19,807 bases of DNA from assembly GCA_946223375.1 (NCBI GenBank), contig CAMICU010000045.1, positions 1-19,807 on the forward strand, in the 5' to 3' direction. Origin of the DNA: an uncultured Stenotrophomonas sp. Its GTDB lineage: Bacteria > Pseudomonadota > Gammaproteobacteria > Xanthomonadales > Xanthomonadaceae. The first letter of the stretch is position 1. Each line of letters opens with the position of its first letter. The notes under the pieces were generated by a model. It did no database searches and was not told the origin of the DNA. It saw only the letters and a program-made list of their open reading frames with translations. Positions 1 to 7,760 of the stretch are shown one piece after another. The translations under genes and the position numbers were made by a program.

Positions 1-1439
1 CGGTCACCGTGCTCAGCCGCTGCCTGCAGTTCAACCTCAAGCGCCTGGACGAGGAGCAGATCCGCGGCCAGATGACCCGCATCCTCGGCGCCGAGCAGAT
101 CGAGTTCGACGACGCTGCGATCGTGCAGCTGGCGCGCGCGGCCGATGGCTCGCTGCGCGACGGCCTGTCGCTGCTGGACCAGTCCATCGCCTATGCCGGC
201 GGCGCGCTGCGCGACGACGTGGTGCGCGCGATGCTCGGTACGGTCGACCGCACCCAGGTGGCGGCCATGCTGGACGCGCTGGCCGATGGCGAGGGTGCCC
301 GCCTGCTGCAGGTGGTGGCGGCCCTGGCCGAGTTCTCGCCGGACTGGAGCGGCGTGCTGGACGCGCTGGCCGAAGCCCTGCACCGCATCCAGGTGCAGCA
401 GCTGGTGCCGGGGGCGACGGTCCCGGGTGAAGGTATTGACGCCGCCGCGTTCGCGCAGCGGTTGCGTCCGGAAGTGGTGCAGCTCTGGTACCAGATGGCG
501 TTGGGCGGCCGGCGCGACCTGCACCTGGCGCCCAGTCCGCGTGCCGGCTTCGAGATGACGGTGCTGCGGATGCTGGCGTTCCGCCCGTCCGCGGTGGTGC
601 CGGCGGTGCCGGAAGGTTCGGGACAGGGTGCCGGTGAGCGTTCGTCCACGGCCAGCCCGGTCGGTGGCGGCGTCGCCGCGGCCGCAGCGCCGGTAGCGTT
701 GCCCGTTGCCGTACCGGCCGTGGTTGCCGCACCCGCCGTGGTGCCGGCAGTCGCCGCGCCAGCCCCGCCCGTGGCCGCTGCGGCGCCGCCGCCCACCGCC
801 AGCCTGCAGCCTGCTGTTGCGGCCCGGGTCGCGGACACGGCCCGCATCCGTGATGAGGACCTGCCGCCGTGGGCGCTGGAGGAAGCCGCCCAGGCCTCTG
901 CCCGCGATGAGGCCATGGCGGCGGAAATGAGCATGCCGGCGCCGGCAGTCGAGGCCGCACCGGTGCGGCCGGTGGCACCGGCGGTGGTGGAACGCCCGTC
1001 CGGGATCGCCATCGCACCGCTGGACAAACCGGCGGCGGGCCCGGCGCGTGCGCTGCAGAACGCCGACCAGTGGCTGGATCTGGTCGCCGACAGCGGCCTG
1101 TCCGGCCCTTCGCGCGAGCTGGCTGCCAATGCGGCGTTCGTCAGTTTCCAGCAGGGCGTGCTGCGGCTGGCGCTGCTGCCGGGGTTCGAGTACCTGCAAT
1201 CCGAGCGCGCCCTGGGCGCACTGGCACAGGCGCTGTCGCAGGTGCTGGGCAGCACGCCGAAGATCGTGATTGAAACCGGCAACGTCCAGGCCGAGACGTT
1301 GCACGAGCGCGCTGATCGTCAGCGCGGTGAACAGCAAGACGCGGCCGAAGCCGTTTTCATGGCCGACCCGCAGGTGCAGCAGCTGATCCAGCAGGGCGCC
1401 CGGGTCGTGGCCGATTCCATCCGTCCATTCAAAGAGTAA
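1..1439 (+). CDS. dnaX: DNA polymerase III subunit tau (DnaX), 5'-truncated by window edge
   Basis: Clamp-loader ATPase subunit of the replicative polymerase; tau also ties the loader to the alpha subunit and DnaB. The frame is already open at base 3 (Val-Thr before the GTG at 9), so the gene begins upstream and the GTG is not a start. The visible part opens with the clamp-loader SRC motif (LSRCLQFNLKRL), which carries the arginine finger. It continues through a collar-type helical domain (about residues 20-195, with GSLRDGLSLLDQSIAYAGG). A long Ala/Pro/Val-rich, presumably disordered linker follows (about 205-345). The last 125 residues are the tau C-terminal domain (from QNADQWLDLV to SIRPFKE). 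The Walker A motif lies outside the window. No A-rich slippery heptamer of the E. coli kind (A AAA AAG) is visible, so a gamma form made by that route is not supported. ebfC follows after 6 bp, the usual dnaX-ebfC-recR arrangement. Confidence 0.97.
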   Translation, partial: VTVLSRCLQFNLKRLDEEQIRGQMTRILGAEQIEFDDAAIVQLARAADGSLRDGLSLLDQSIAYAGGALRDDVVRAMLGTVDRTQVAAMLDALADGEGARLLQVVAALAEFSPDWSGVLDALAEALHRIQVQQLVPGATVPGEGIDAAAFAQRLRPEVVQLWYQMALGGRRDLHLAPSPRAGFEMTVLRMLAFRPSAVVPAVPEGSGQGAGERSSTASPVGGGVAAAAAPVALPVAVPAVVAAPAVVPAVAAPAPPVAAAAPPPTASLQPAVAARVADTARIRDEDLPPWALEEAAQASARDEAMAAEMSMPAPAVEAAPVRPVAPAVVERPSGIAIAPLDKPAAGPARALQNADQWLDLVADSGLSGPSRELAANAAFVSFQQGVLRLALLPGFEYLQSERALGALAQALSQVLGSTPKIVIETGNVQAETLHERADRQRGEQQDAAEAVFMADPQVQQLIQQGARVVADSIRPFKE

Positions 1440-1445
1440 GCAACC

Positions 1446-1766
1446 ATGCGCGGCAATATCGCCCAGATGATGCAGCAGGCCCAGAAGATGCAGGAGAACC
1501 TGCAGAAGGCCCAGGAAGAAATCGCCAAGTTGGAAGTCACCGGCAGCGCCGGTGGCGGCATGGTCAGCGTGACCCTGACCGGCACCAAGGAGTGCCGCAA
1601 GGTGCGCATCGACCCGTCGCTGCTGTCGGACCCGGAGATGGTCGAGGACCTGATCGCCGCGGCCTTCAACGATGCCTCCAACAAGATCGACGCCGAGTCG
1701 CAGAGCCGCATGGGTTCGGCCACCGCCGGCATGAAGCTGCCGCCGGGCATGAAACTGCCGTTCTGA
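1446..1766 (+). CDS. ebfC: YbaB/EbfC family nucleoid-associated protein
   Basis: Small dimeric DNA-binding protein of 106 residues, the usual family length, thought to act as a nucleoid-associated protein and tied genetically to RecR-dependent repair. The N-terminal helix is Gln/Met-rich (MMQQAQKMQENLQKAQEEIAKLEV). The typical GGGMVSVTLTGTKECRKVRIDP beta segment follows, then a helix (LLSDPEMVEDLIAAAFNDA) and a Gly/Met/Pro tail ending GMKLPF. The ATG lies 6 bp after the dnaX stop with only a weak upstream purine stretch, so translation probably depends on ribosomes finishing dnaX. A hairpin terminator follows the gene before recR. Confidence 0.96.
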   Translation: MRGNIAQMMQQAQKMQENLQKAQEEIAKLEVTGSAGGGMVSVTLTGTKECRKVRIDPSLLSDPEMVEDLIAAAFNDASNKIDAESQSRMGSATAGMKLPPGMKLPF

Positions 1767-1809
1767 TGCCGCGCGTGCCGGCTGGTTCCGGCACCTGCGT
1801 TTCCCGCGC

Positions 1810-1841
1810 CGCGAAGCCTCCGGGCTTCGCGCGTTTGTTTT
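1810..1841 (+). terminator. Rho-independent terminator or attenuator between ebfC and recR
   Basis: Perfect 9-bp stem, CGCGAAGCC at 1810-1818 paired with GGCTTCGCG at 1823-1831, with a TCCG tetraloop. After CG it runs into TTTGTTTT. This is the classic intrinsic terminator form, though the T tract is interrupted by a G and begins 2 bp past the stem. It lies only 18 bp before recR, so termination is likely partial or recR has its own start nearby. Confidence 0.75.
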
Positions 1842-1858
1842 GAGGAGAGCCCTCCGCG

Positions 1859-2458
1859 ATGAGCCTGCCCCTGCTGGAACAACTGATCGAGGCGTTCCGC
1901 GTGTTGCCGGGCGTCGGCCAGAAGACCGCGCAGCGCATGGCCTATCACGTGCTGGAGCGGGCCCGCGAGGGTGGCCAGCGCCTGTCCGAGGTGCTGGCCG
2001 AGGCGATCGAGAAGATCGGCCATTGCGCGCAGTGCCGTGATTTCAGCGAGACCGAGGTGTGCCCGGTATGCGCCAGCAGCAGCCGTGAGCGGCACATGCT
2101 GTGCGTGATCGAATCACCGGCCGACCGGCTGGCGATCGAGCATGCGACCAGCTACCGCGGCGTGTACTACGTGCTGCAGGGGCGGTTGTCGCCGCTGGAC
2201 GGCATCGGCCCGCGCGAGCTGGGCCTGGACAAGCTGGAGGAACGGCTGGCGCAGGGCGAGGTCACCGAGCTGATCATCGCCACCAACTCCACCGTCGAGG
2301 GCGAGGCCACCGCGCATTACCTGGCGCAGCTGGCCCGCCGCAACAAGGTGCGGCCGAGCCGGCTGGCGCAGGGCCTGCCCCTCGGGGGCGAGCTGGAGTA
2401 CGTGGACCGCGGCACCTTGTCGCATGCCTTCGGCAGCCGCAGCGAAATCAGCGAATAG
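1859..2458 (+). CDS. recR: Recombination mediator protein RecR
   Basis: RecFOR-pathway protein that helps load RecA onto SSB-coated single-stranded DNA at gaps. Its 199 residues match the family (E. coli 201). In order it has a helix-hairpin-helix (LPGVGQKTAQRMAYHVL, residues 16-32), a four-cysteine zinc finger (C56, C59, C68, C71), and a Toprim domain starting at VIESPADRLAIEHA (about residue 83) with the conserved GRLSPLDGIGP segment. The C-terminal Walker-like region ends in SRSEISE. The start is supported by AGGAG at 1843-1847, 11 bp upstream of the ATG. It lies downstream of dnaX and ebfC, as in many bacteria. Confidence 0.98.
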   Translation: MSLPLLEQLIEAFRVLPGVGQKTAQRMAYHVLERAREGGQRLSEVLAEAIEKIGHCAQCRDFSETEVCPVCASSSRERHMLCVIESPADRLAIEHATSYRGVYYVLQGRLSPLDGIGPRELGLDKLEERLAQGEVTELIIATNSTVEGEATAHYLAQLARRNKVRPSRLAQGLPLGGELEYVDRGTLSHAFGSRSEISE

Positions 2459-2508
2459 CCCGGCCAGGAGCGGTAAGCTGTAGGTTGTTTCCGCCAGTGA
2501 GCCGTCGC

Positions 2509-2859
2509 ATGACCGACACGATTTTCGGCAAGATCATCCGCCGCGAGATTCCCGCCGCCATCGTCTACGAGGACGAGGACGTGCTGGGTTTCAAGGACAT
2601 CGCGCCGCAGGCGCCGGTGCACGTGCTGTTCATTCCGAAGAACGAAGTCATTCCGACCCTGGATGACCTGCAGCCCGCGCAGGCGCACCTGATCGGCAAA
2701 CTGGCACTGGCCGCGGCCGAGTACGCCCGCCGCGAGGGCTTCGCGCAGAACGGCTACCGCATTGTCATGAACTGCCGCGAGGATGCCGGACAGACCGTGT
2801 TCCATATCCATCTGCACCTGCTTGCCGGCGCGGCGCTGGGGCATTTCGGCGCGGCCTGA
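2509..2859 (+). CDS. hinT: HIT-family purine nucleoside phosphoramidase (HinT-like)
   Basis: Histidine-triad nucleotide hydrolase, expected to cleave AMP-lysine-type phosphoramidates in the cytoplasm. The protein has 116 residues. It starts MTDTIFGKIIRREIPAAIVYEDEDVLGFKDI, the standard HIT N-terminus, and carries the H99-I-H101-L-H103-L-L triad; by family knowledge the middle histidine is the nucleophile. The open frame extends upstream to 2101, but that part is recR read out of frame; family alignment fixes the start at the ATG at 2509. The C-terminus is AALGHFGAA, without the Trp-Pro-Pro-Gly end seen in many HinT proteins. It follows recR after 50 bp. The 94 bp after it contain two short GC-rich inverted repeats (2871-2887 and 2912-2929) with no T tract. 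Confidence 0.95.
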   Translation: MTDTIFGKIIRREIPAAIVYEDEDVLGFKDIAPQAPVHVLFIPKNEVIPTLDDLQPAQAHLIGKLALAAAEYARREGFAQNGYRIVMNCREDAGQTVFHIHLHLLAGAALGHFGAA

Positions 2860-2941
2860 AGGGGGTGCGTTGCCGCCGCCAGCGGCAGCGTGGCAGGTGC
2901 GGGAGTGCCAGGCGGAAGTGCGGTTCCGCATTGAACGGGAA

Positions 2942-2947
2942 AGGGGA
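2942..2947 (+). promoter_or_regulatory. Ribosome binding site that sets the GTG start at 2954
   Basis: AGGGGA lies 6 bp before GTG at 2954. It is the only good Shine-Dalgarno near the N-terminal signal sequence, so GTG is chosen over the upstream frame-open ATG at 2783, which lies inside hinT. Confidence 0.6.
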
Positions 2948-2953
2948 CGTCCG

Positions 2954-4258
2954 GTGTCACCAAGTCGCTGCAGGCGGTTCTGCCTGCTGTTGTTGATGGC
3001 TGTTTCGGCTGCCGCGACGGCGCAGCCGGCCGCGCTGGATGCCGCCCAGGCAACCCGGACGTTCGCGCGCATGCAGGCCCTGTGCGAGGCCGATGGCGGC
3101 AGCGCCTGGGGTGTCAGTCTGTGCGGTCCGCTGCTGCTGGCCGATCCGGCGACGCGGCGGTTCGTCGCCAACATGGACGGCGCGCAGGCCGCGCTGGAGC
3201 CGGAGGGCACGATCTTCCACGGGCGCCTGCCCGATGACGTGCCCATCGCGAATACATCGGTGCAGTGGAACGGGCGCCGCTGGACGATGCTGATGCTGCC
3301 GGTACCGGAGCAGGAGCCGGCGCTGTCGATCCTGCTCATGCATGAGGCGTGGCACCGCATCCAGGACCAGCTCGGGCTGGCCGCCGCCCATGCCGAACAG
3401 CCGCAGCTGGACACCGAGCAGGGGCGTGTCGCGCTGCGCCTGGAGCTGCGCGCGCTGCGGGCGGCGCTGGCCACGAACGTGCCCGTCCGGCGGCGCCAGG
3501 CGGTGCAGGATGCGCTGGTCTTCCGCGGCTGGCGGCAGGCGCGCTTCCCGCAGGCGCGGGAGGCCGAGAATGCGATGGAGCGGCATGAGGGCATCGCCGA
3601 GTACAGCGGCCGGCTGCTGGCGCAGGATGCCACGCTGGAAGCGCACCTGGTTGAGCACCTGCACCGCGGTGATGCGGTGAAGGCCTATGCGCGCTCGTTC
3701 GCGTACTACACCGGGCCGGCCTATGGCGTGCTGCTGGACCGCGCGTCGCCGGGATGGCGTGAGCGCTGGAACCGGCGTGACGGTCTGCCCGAGCAGCTGG
3801 CGGTTGCACTGCAGCTGGACGTGCCGGCGGGCGAGGCGGCCTTCAAGCAGCGCGCCGCGCGGCATGGGCTGGCCGAGATCCAGGCGCAGGAAGCGGCGCG
3901 TGCGGCCGAGCAGGCCCGGGTGGTGGCCGCGCTGCGCGCGCGCCTGGTGGACGGACCGGTGCTGGTCGCCCCGGTCAATGGCGCCAGTTTCAGTTTCGAT
4001 CCCGGCCGGGTGACGCCGCTGGCGTCGCACGGGGCGGTCTATGGCGTGATCCGCGCGGCCGCGGCATGGGGCGTGCTGGAGGTGGCCGACGGCGGCCTGC
4101 TTTCCAGTGACTGGTCGCGGCTGTCGGTGGCCTACGGTGACGCGGCGGTGAGTGCCGACGAGGTGAAGGGGGAGGGCTGGAGCCTGCGCCTGAAACCGGG
4201 CTGGACGCTGGCACAGGGCGCACGCGCGGGCGACTGGACGATCACGCGGCAGGACTGA
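2954..4258 (+). CDS. Exported protein of unknown function with a zinc-peptidase-like HEAWH motif
   Basis: I do not recognise a named family. With the GTG start the product has 434 residues. It begins with a Sec signal peptide: Arg/Cys-Arg-Arg, then FCLLLLMAVSAAATA, with likely cleavage before QPAALD around residue 23. The mature part contains LLMHEAWHRIQDQLG, giving H130-E131-x-x-H134, the zinc-binding and catalytic signature of many metallopeptidases. About 80 residues on, RHEGIAEYSG (E212, E216) is a good candidate for the third metal ligand, as in gluzincin-type enzymes. An Ala/Arg/Glu-rich helical stretch (about residues 295-335) and a C-terminal beta-rich domain (about 335-434) follow. 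A periplasmic or surface metallohydrolase role is inference. It stands alone, converging on the Slp-lipoprotein gene across a bidirectional terminator. Confidence 0.8.
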   Translation: MSPSRCRRFCLLLLMAVSAAATAQPAALDAAQATRTFARMQALCEADGGSAWGVSLCGPLLLADPATRRFVANMDGAQAALEPEGTIFHGRLPDDVPIANTSVQWNGRRWTMLMLPVPEQEPALSILLMHEAWHRIQDQLGLAAAHAEQPQLDTEQGRVALRLELRALRAALATNVPVRRRQAVQDALVFRGWRQARFPQAREAENAMERHEGIAEYSGRLLAQDATLEAHLVEHLHRGDAVKAYARSFAYYTGPAYGVLLDRASPGWRERWNRRDGLPEQLAVALQLDVPAGEAAFKQRAARHGLAEIQAQEAARAAEQARVVAALRARLVDGPVLVAPVNGASFSFDPGRVTPLASHGAVYGVIRAAAAWGVLEVADGGLLSSDWSRLSVAYGDAAVSADEVKGEGWSLRLKPGWTLAQGARAGDWTITRQD

Positions 4259-4274
4259 GCCGGCCACCGGCCGC

Positions 4275-4308
4275 AACGAAGAACGCCGCCGGGAGGCGGC
4301 GTTTCGTT
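4275..4308. terminator. Bidirectional terminator between convergent genes
   Basis: Perfect 9-bp stem AACGCCGCC (4282-4290) / GGCGGCGTT (4295-4303) with a GGGA loop. It extends past a 2-nt bulge by AACGA (4275-4279) / TCGTT (4304-4308). It sits exactly between the stop of the HEAWH protein on the plus strand and the stop of the lipoprotein on the minus strand, and is A/T-flanked on both sides. Confidence 0.75.
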
Positions 4309-4327
4309 CACGGCGGTGCCGGGCGGG

Positions 4328-4858
4328 TTACCACCAGCCGCCGCGCCAGCCCCAGCCCCACGGGCTCGGACCCCAGGCTGGGCCCCACGGGCCGTACGGA
4401 TAGGCCGGCACCACTTCGACCTCGCGCTGCACCGGCCACAGGTAGACCACGTCGGCGTCGATCTTCGGCAGCGGGTAGTCGTACTCGCCGATCTTGGTGG
4501 TCTGGTAGCCATCGATGCGGCCGATGAAGGTCACGTCGCGGCCCGGTTCGAACACCGCCGGGTCATAGAAGCCGGCCCGGCAGGCGATGAAGCGGCCGTC
4601 GCTGGCGTCGGAGGAGGTGCTGCTCGGACGGCCGCTGCCGGTGAGCGGGCGGGCGATCATCTGGAAGCAGGTCTCGCCCTGGCCGGGCAGCGTCTCGATG
4701 ATGCGGCCACCCCAGCGCACCGGCGTGCCGGTCTGCTTCTGGGCGACCGAGTCGCGCGGGGACACGGTGCTGAACTGCCCCTGCAACGGCTTGGGCGCGG
4801 TGGCACAGGCGGCCAGGGTCAAGCTGGCAGCGAGGGTGATGAGGATGCGGGTCTTCAT
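4328..4858 (-). CDS. Slp-family outer-membrane lipoprotein
   Basis: Lipoprotein of 176 residues. MKTRILITLAASLTLAAC is a signal peptide ending in a lipobox (L15-A-A-C18); Ala at +2 favours outer-membrane sorting. The body matches the Slp (starvation lipoprotein) pattern. It has VRWGGRII near residue 47, a FIACRAGFYDP block comparable to the ARQSGFLDP block of E. coli Slp, then VTFIGRIDG and a VVYLWPV strand. The last 24 residues are extremely Trp/Gly/Pro-rich, with seven Trp, and the protein ends GGWW. Its ATG overlaps the tgpA stop as ATGA, so it is translated as the last gene of the moxR-DUF58-tgpA operon. Slp function is unknown beyond stationary-phase and starvation links in E. coli. The frame is open upstream to 5011, but that part is tgpA sequence. 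Confidence 0.9.
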   Translation of the reverse strand: MKTRILITLAASLTLAACATAPKPLQGQFSTVSPRDSVAQKQTGTPVRWGGRIIETLPGQGETCFQMIARPLTGSGRPSSTSSDASDGRFIACRAGFYDPAVFEPGRDVTFIGRIDGYQTTKIGEYDYPLPKIDADVVYLWPVQREVEVVPAYPYGPWGPAWGPSPWGWGWRGGWW

Positions 4859-6807
4859 GGTCGTGCTCCGGAATTCGGGCGATGCCTGTGCAGGTCGGCC
4901 AATAATGAATCGAGGTCGGACTGGTTGCCAGCGTATCGCGCGTCGGCGAAACGCTGGCTGAGTGCCAGCAGACCCGTGCCGGGCTGGATTAGTTCCACCC
5001 GGCGGGCCCATTCGCTGGCCGGCTCATGGGGTTCGCGGGCCAGACCCAGCCGGGCGTAGCGTCGGTCGACCCGCTGCCAGGCGCGCAGCAGCGGGTCGCG
5101 CTGGCGCTCGCCACGGGCCAGCAGCAGCGCCATCGCGCCGAGCGCGATCACGGCAAAACCGCTGAACAGTGCAACCAGCTGCCAGGGCTGCAGCCGGTCA
5201 ATGCCGAACGGGCGCAGCAGCCGCTGCTGGCGGGTGGCGTCGAAGGACAGGAAGGCGGTGTTCCAGCCACGCCGCATCCAGTCGCCGAGCTGCCTGAGGC
5301 TGTCCCAGCGGCCGGCGAAGTCCAGCCCGCCGGCGTTGCCCTGGCCGAGGCGGTCTTCCAGCGTGTCGTAGATGCGTTCGGGCGCGACCGCGGCGGTCGG
5401 GTCCACCCGTACCCAGCCACGCTCGGGCAGCCAGACCTCGGCCCAGGCATGGGCGTCCATCTTGCGCACGATCCAGTAGTCGCCGAAGCGGTTGCGGGTG
5501 CCGCCGGCATAACCGGTGACCACGCGCGCGGGAATGCCGGCGCCGCGCATCAGCACCACGAACGCCGAGCTGAAGTGCTCGCAGAACCCGGCCTTCTGGT
5601 CGAACAGGAATTCGTCGGCGCTGTGGCGGCCGGCCAGCGGCGTGGACAGCGTGTAGACGAACTCGCGGTGGATCCAGTCCAGGCTGCGGCGGACGATCGC
5701 CTCATCGTCGGTGCCGGCCTGGCTGCGCCATTGCCGGGCCAGTGCCAGCGTGCGGGGATTGAAGCCCGGTGGCAGCTGCAGCGCCTGTCGGCGCAACGGC
5801 TCGGGCAACTGCGCCTGGAATGCCTGGGCCGGCGCCGAACGCAGGCGCCAGCGGCTCAGCGCGGTCAGCGCGGTGTTGCTGGACAGGCTGTAGTCGGCAT
5901 CCAGCTGCGCCTGTGCCGGTGCGGCCAACGGCAGGTCCAGCGCCACCAGCTGGCGGGTGTCGGTGGGCTCGTACTCGATCTGGTACTCCCAGCCCTGGCC
6001 CAGCTGGCGGACCGTGGGCACCGTGCGCTGACGGCTTTCAAGGCGGGTCCAGCTGCGTCCGTCGAAACGGGTCAGCACCGGGCCACGCCAATAGCGCTGT
6101 TCCGGCGCCGGCGCCGGCCCGAAGAACTGCACGCGCAGCGCCGGGCTGTCGTCGGTCATCAGGTCGATCCATTCGCCCGGCTGCATGCTGTCGGACAGGC
6201 CGGGGCGGGCGACGATGCGCTCGGGCAGGCCCCACAGCGGGCTGCCCAGGCGCGGCACCAGCCAGAACGCGGCCAAGGCCAACGGCAGCGCCAGCAGCAT
6301 CAGCCGGCCGACGGTGGGCAGCTGTGCCGGGACCGGCAGGGGCGGCCGGCCGGCGTCCTCGTCGGCCAGTCGCTGCAGGGCCAGCAGCGCGCTGATCACG
6401 GCGATGGCGGCCAGCAGCAGGGTCCCCGGTCCCTGGTCGAGCAGGAACGCGGCGAACGGTGCGAACAATGCGAAGCCGAGCAGGCTGCGGGCATCGCGCA
6501 GGCTGCGCAGCTCGCTGGACTTGATCGCCAGCATCGCCGCCAGCAGCGCGCAGCCGGTATCGCGGCCGGGGCGGGCGCCCATCTGCCAGTGGATCGCCAG
6601 CAGCATGGTGATGATCAGCAGCAGGCGCAGCGGCAGTGGCAGCGGGCGGCGCCAGGACAGCGTGGCCACCCCCAGTGCGGCCACGCCGATGATCGCGGCG
6701 AGCATGCCGGGCAACTGCAGCAGCAACGGCAACAGCGCCAGCGCGGTGGTCAACAGCACCCAGGCGCGCGTGGTGGTGCCGGGGACGGTGGTGGTGGCAG
6801 TGTTCAT
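4855..6807 (-). CDS. tgpA: Membrane transglutaminase-like protein, TgpA family (DUF3488)
   Basis: Inner-membrane protein of 650 residues with a periplasmic transglutaminase-like domain; Pseudomonas aeruginosa TgpA is the characterised relative, reported as essential. Several hydrophobic helices fill residues 15-185 (DUF3488 region). A periplasmic part follows. The papain-like core has FCEHFSSAF (C409), MDAHAWAEVW (H453) and VRVDPTAAV (D469), so the Cys-His-Asp triad is intact. A further transmembrane helix (LVALFSGFAVIALGAMALLLA) precedes a short cytoplasmic tail. The frame is open to 6840, but the ATG at 6807 overlaps the DUF58 stop as ATGA and begins the recognisable protein. The stop overlaps the start of the lipoprotein gene in the same way. 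The substrate is unknown; cell-envelope or peptidoglycan-linked work is inferred from the family. Confidence 0.95.
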   Translation of the reverse strand: MNTATTTVPGTTTRAWVLLTTALALLPLLLQLPGMLAAIIGVAALGVATLSWRRPLPLPLRLLLIITMLLAIHWQMGARPGRDTGCALLAAMLAIKSSELRSLRDARSLLGFALFAPFAAFLLDQGPGTLLLAAIAVISALLALQRLADEDAGRPPLPVPAQLPTVGRLMLLALPLALAAFWLVPRLGSPLWGLPERIVARPGLSDSMQPGEWIDLMTDDSPALRVQFFGPAPAPEQRYWRGPVLTRFDGRSWTRLESRQRTVPTVRQLGQGWEYQIEYEPTDTRQLVALDLPLAAPAQAQLDADYSLSSNTALTALSRWRLRSAPAQAFQAQLPEPLRRQALQLPPGFNPRTLALARQWRSQAGTDDEAIVRRSLDWIHREFVYTLSTPLAGRHSADEFLFDQKAGFCEHFSSAFVVLMRGAGIPARVVTGYAGGTRNRFGDYWIVRKMDAHAWAEVWLPERGWVRVDPTAAVAPERIYDTLEDRLGQGNAGGLDFAGRWDSLRQLGDWMRRGWNTAFLSFDATRQQRLLRPFGIDRLQPWQLVALFSGFAVIALGAMALLLARGERQRDPLLRAWQRVDRRYARLGLAREPHEPASEWARRVELIQPGTGLLALSQRFADARYAGNQSDLDSLLADLHRHRPNSGARP

Positions 6808-7760
6808 GCGGGGGGCAGCAGGGCGAGCGCGCGCAGGCACAGGTGGCGGTGGGCGTCACCGTTGGCGGGCCCCAGCGGCGGCGCGCCGGGCAGGCACAGC
6901 TGGTAGCGGCGGCCCTCGCGTTCGGCGTCGTCGACCCAGCGTGCGAGCCGGGCGATGCGGCGTTCGTAGGGGAGGGCGGCGAGCTGCCGCCAGTCCAGCA
7001 CCAGTTCCGCCCCCGTCGGTCGTTCGTACTCGCGGACCAGCAGGCCATCGCGTCGGGCCGAGTGCTTCCAGGCGACGGTGCGCAGGGCATCACCGCGCCG
7101 GTACGGGCGCAGCTGCTGCAGTTCGTCGCCCAGCGGATGGATGCGGGTGCGGCTGGCATGCGTGTCGCTGTCCGGCAGCGGTGGTGCGTGCAGCTCCGGG
7201 GCGGGATAGACCAGCACCGGCGCATCGGGCCAGAACCAGCTCCAGGCGCGTACCAGCCCCAGCGGCTGGGTGGTGGCGATGCGGATCCGGGCCAGGTCCA
7301 TCCAGCCGCGGGCGGTGGTGGGCAGCCACAGGTCCACCTCGACCTGGGTGCCGTGCTGCAGGTCGGCACAGGCCTGCGCCTGCTGGTGGTGGAACTGCAG
7401 TGCACGGCGGCTGCGGCGGTCGCCACGGGCCAGCGCCAGCCGCAGCTGGATCGGCGTGCCGGCCGCGACCGGCTCGGCCGACAACGCTTCCAGGCGCAGC
7501 CCGGACAGCTGCAGGTGGGCATGCACCGCGCTGGCCAGGGCGGTCGCGGCCAGCGCCAGGGCCAGCAGCAGCGCCGGGTTGTTGTTGTAGTTCAGCGCGC
7601 CCAGCAGCATCACCGCCAGCAGCACGCCGAGGAACAGGCCAAAGCCGGTCGGCAGCACGTAGATGCGCTGGCGGTCCAGCGTGGCCGGCAGGGCCTCCGG
7701 CTGGCGTGGCCGGGCCAGCCATTGCAGGGCGCGCAGGCGCTGCCGCAGATGCTGGAGCAC
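6804..7760 (-). CDS. DUF58 domain-containing protein
   Basis: Protein of 318 residues, standard for DUF58 proteins encoded next to MoxR ATPases and transglutaminases. Two transmembrane helices occur near the N-terminus (about residues 38-57 and 62-80). The DUF58 signature PYRRGDALRTVAWKHSARRD begins near residue 219 and runs on through GLLVREYE. A truncated vWA-like fold follows (ELVLDWRQLAALPYERR). It starts with GTG at 7760, immediately after the moxR TGA (zero spacing) and with no clear Shine-Dalgarno, and it ends overlapping the tgpA ATG. Such proteins are thought to act with MoxR in assembling or activating partner complexes. That role is inferred from family context. Confidence 0.94.
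   Translation of the reverse strand: MLQHLRQRLRALQWLARPRQPEALPATLDRQRIYVLPTGFGLFLGVLLAVMLLGALNYNNNPALLLALALAATALASAVHAHLQLSGLRLEALSAEPVAAGTPIQLRLALARGDRRSRRALQFHHQQAQACADLQHGTQVEVDLWLPTTARGWMDLARIRIATTQPLGLVRAWSWFWPDAPVLVYPAPELHAPPLPDSDTHASRTRIHPLGDELQQLRPYRRGDALRTVAWKHSARRDGLLVREYERPTGAELVLDWRQLAALPYERRIARLARWVDDAEREGRRYQLCLPGAPPLGPANGDAHRHLCLRALALLPPA

Noticed and set aside
2783..2953. Earlier in-frame ATG at 2783 for the HEAWH protein
   Set aside because: It lies within hinT and would bury the signal peptide 57 residues inside; GTG at 2954 has a good ribosome binding site and a proper signal sequence.
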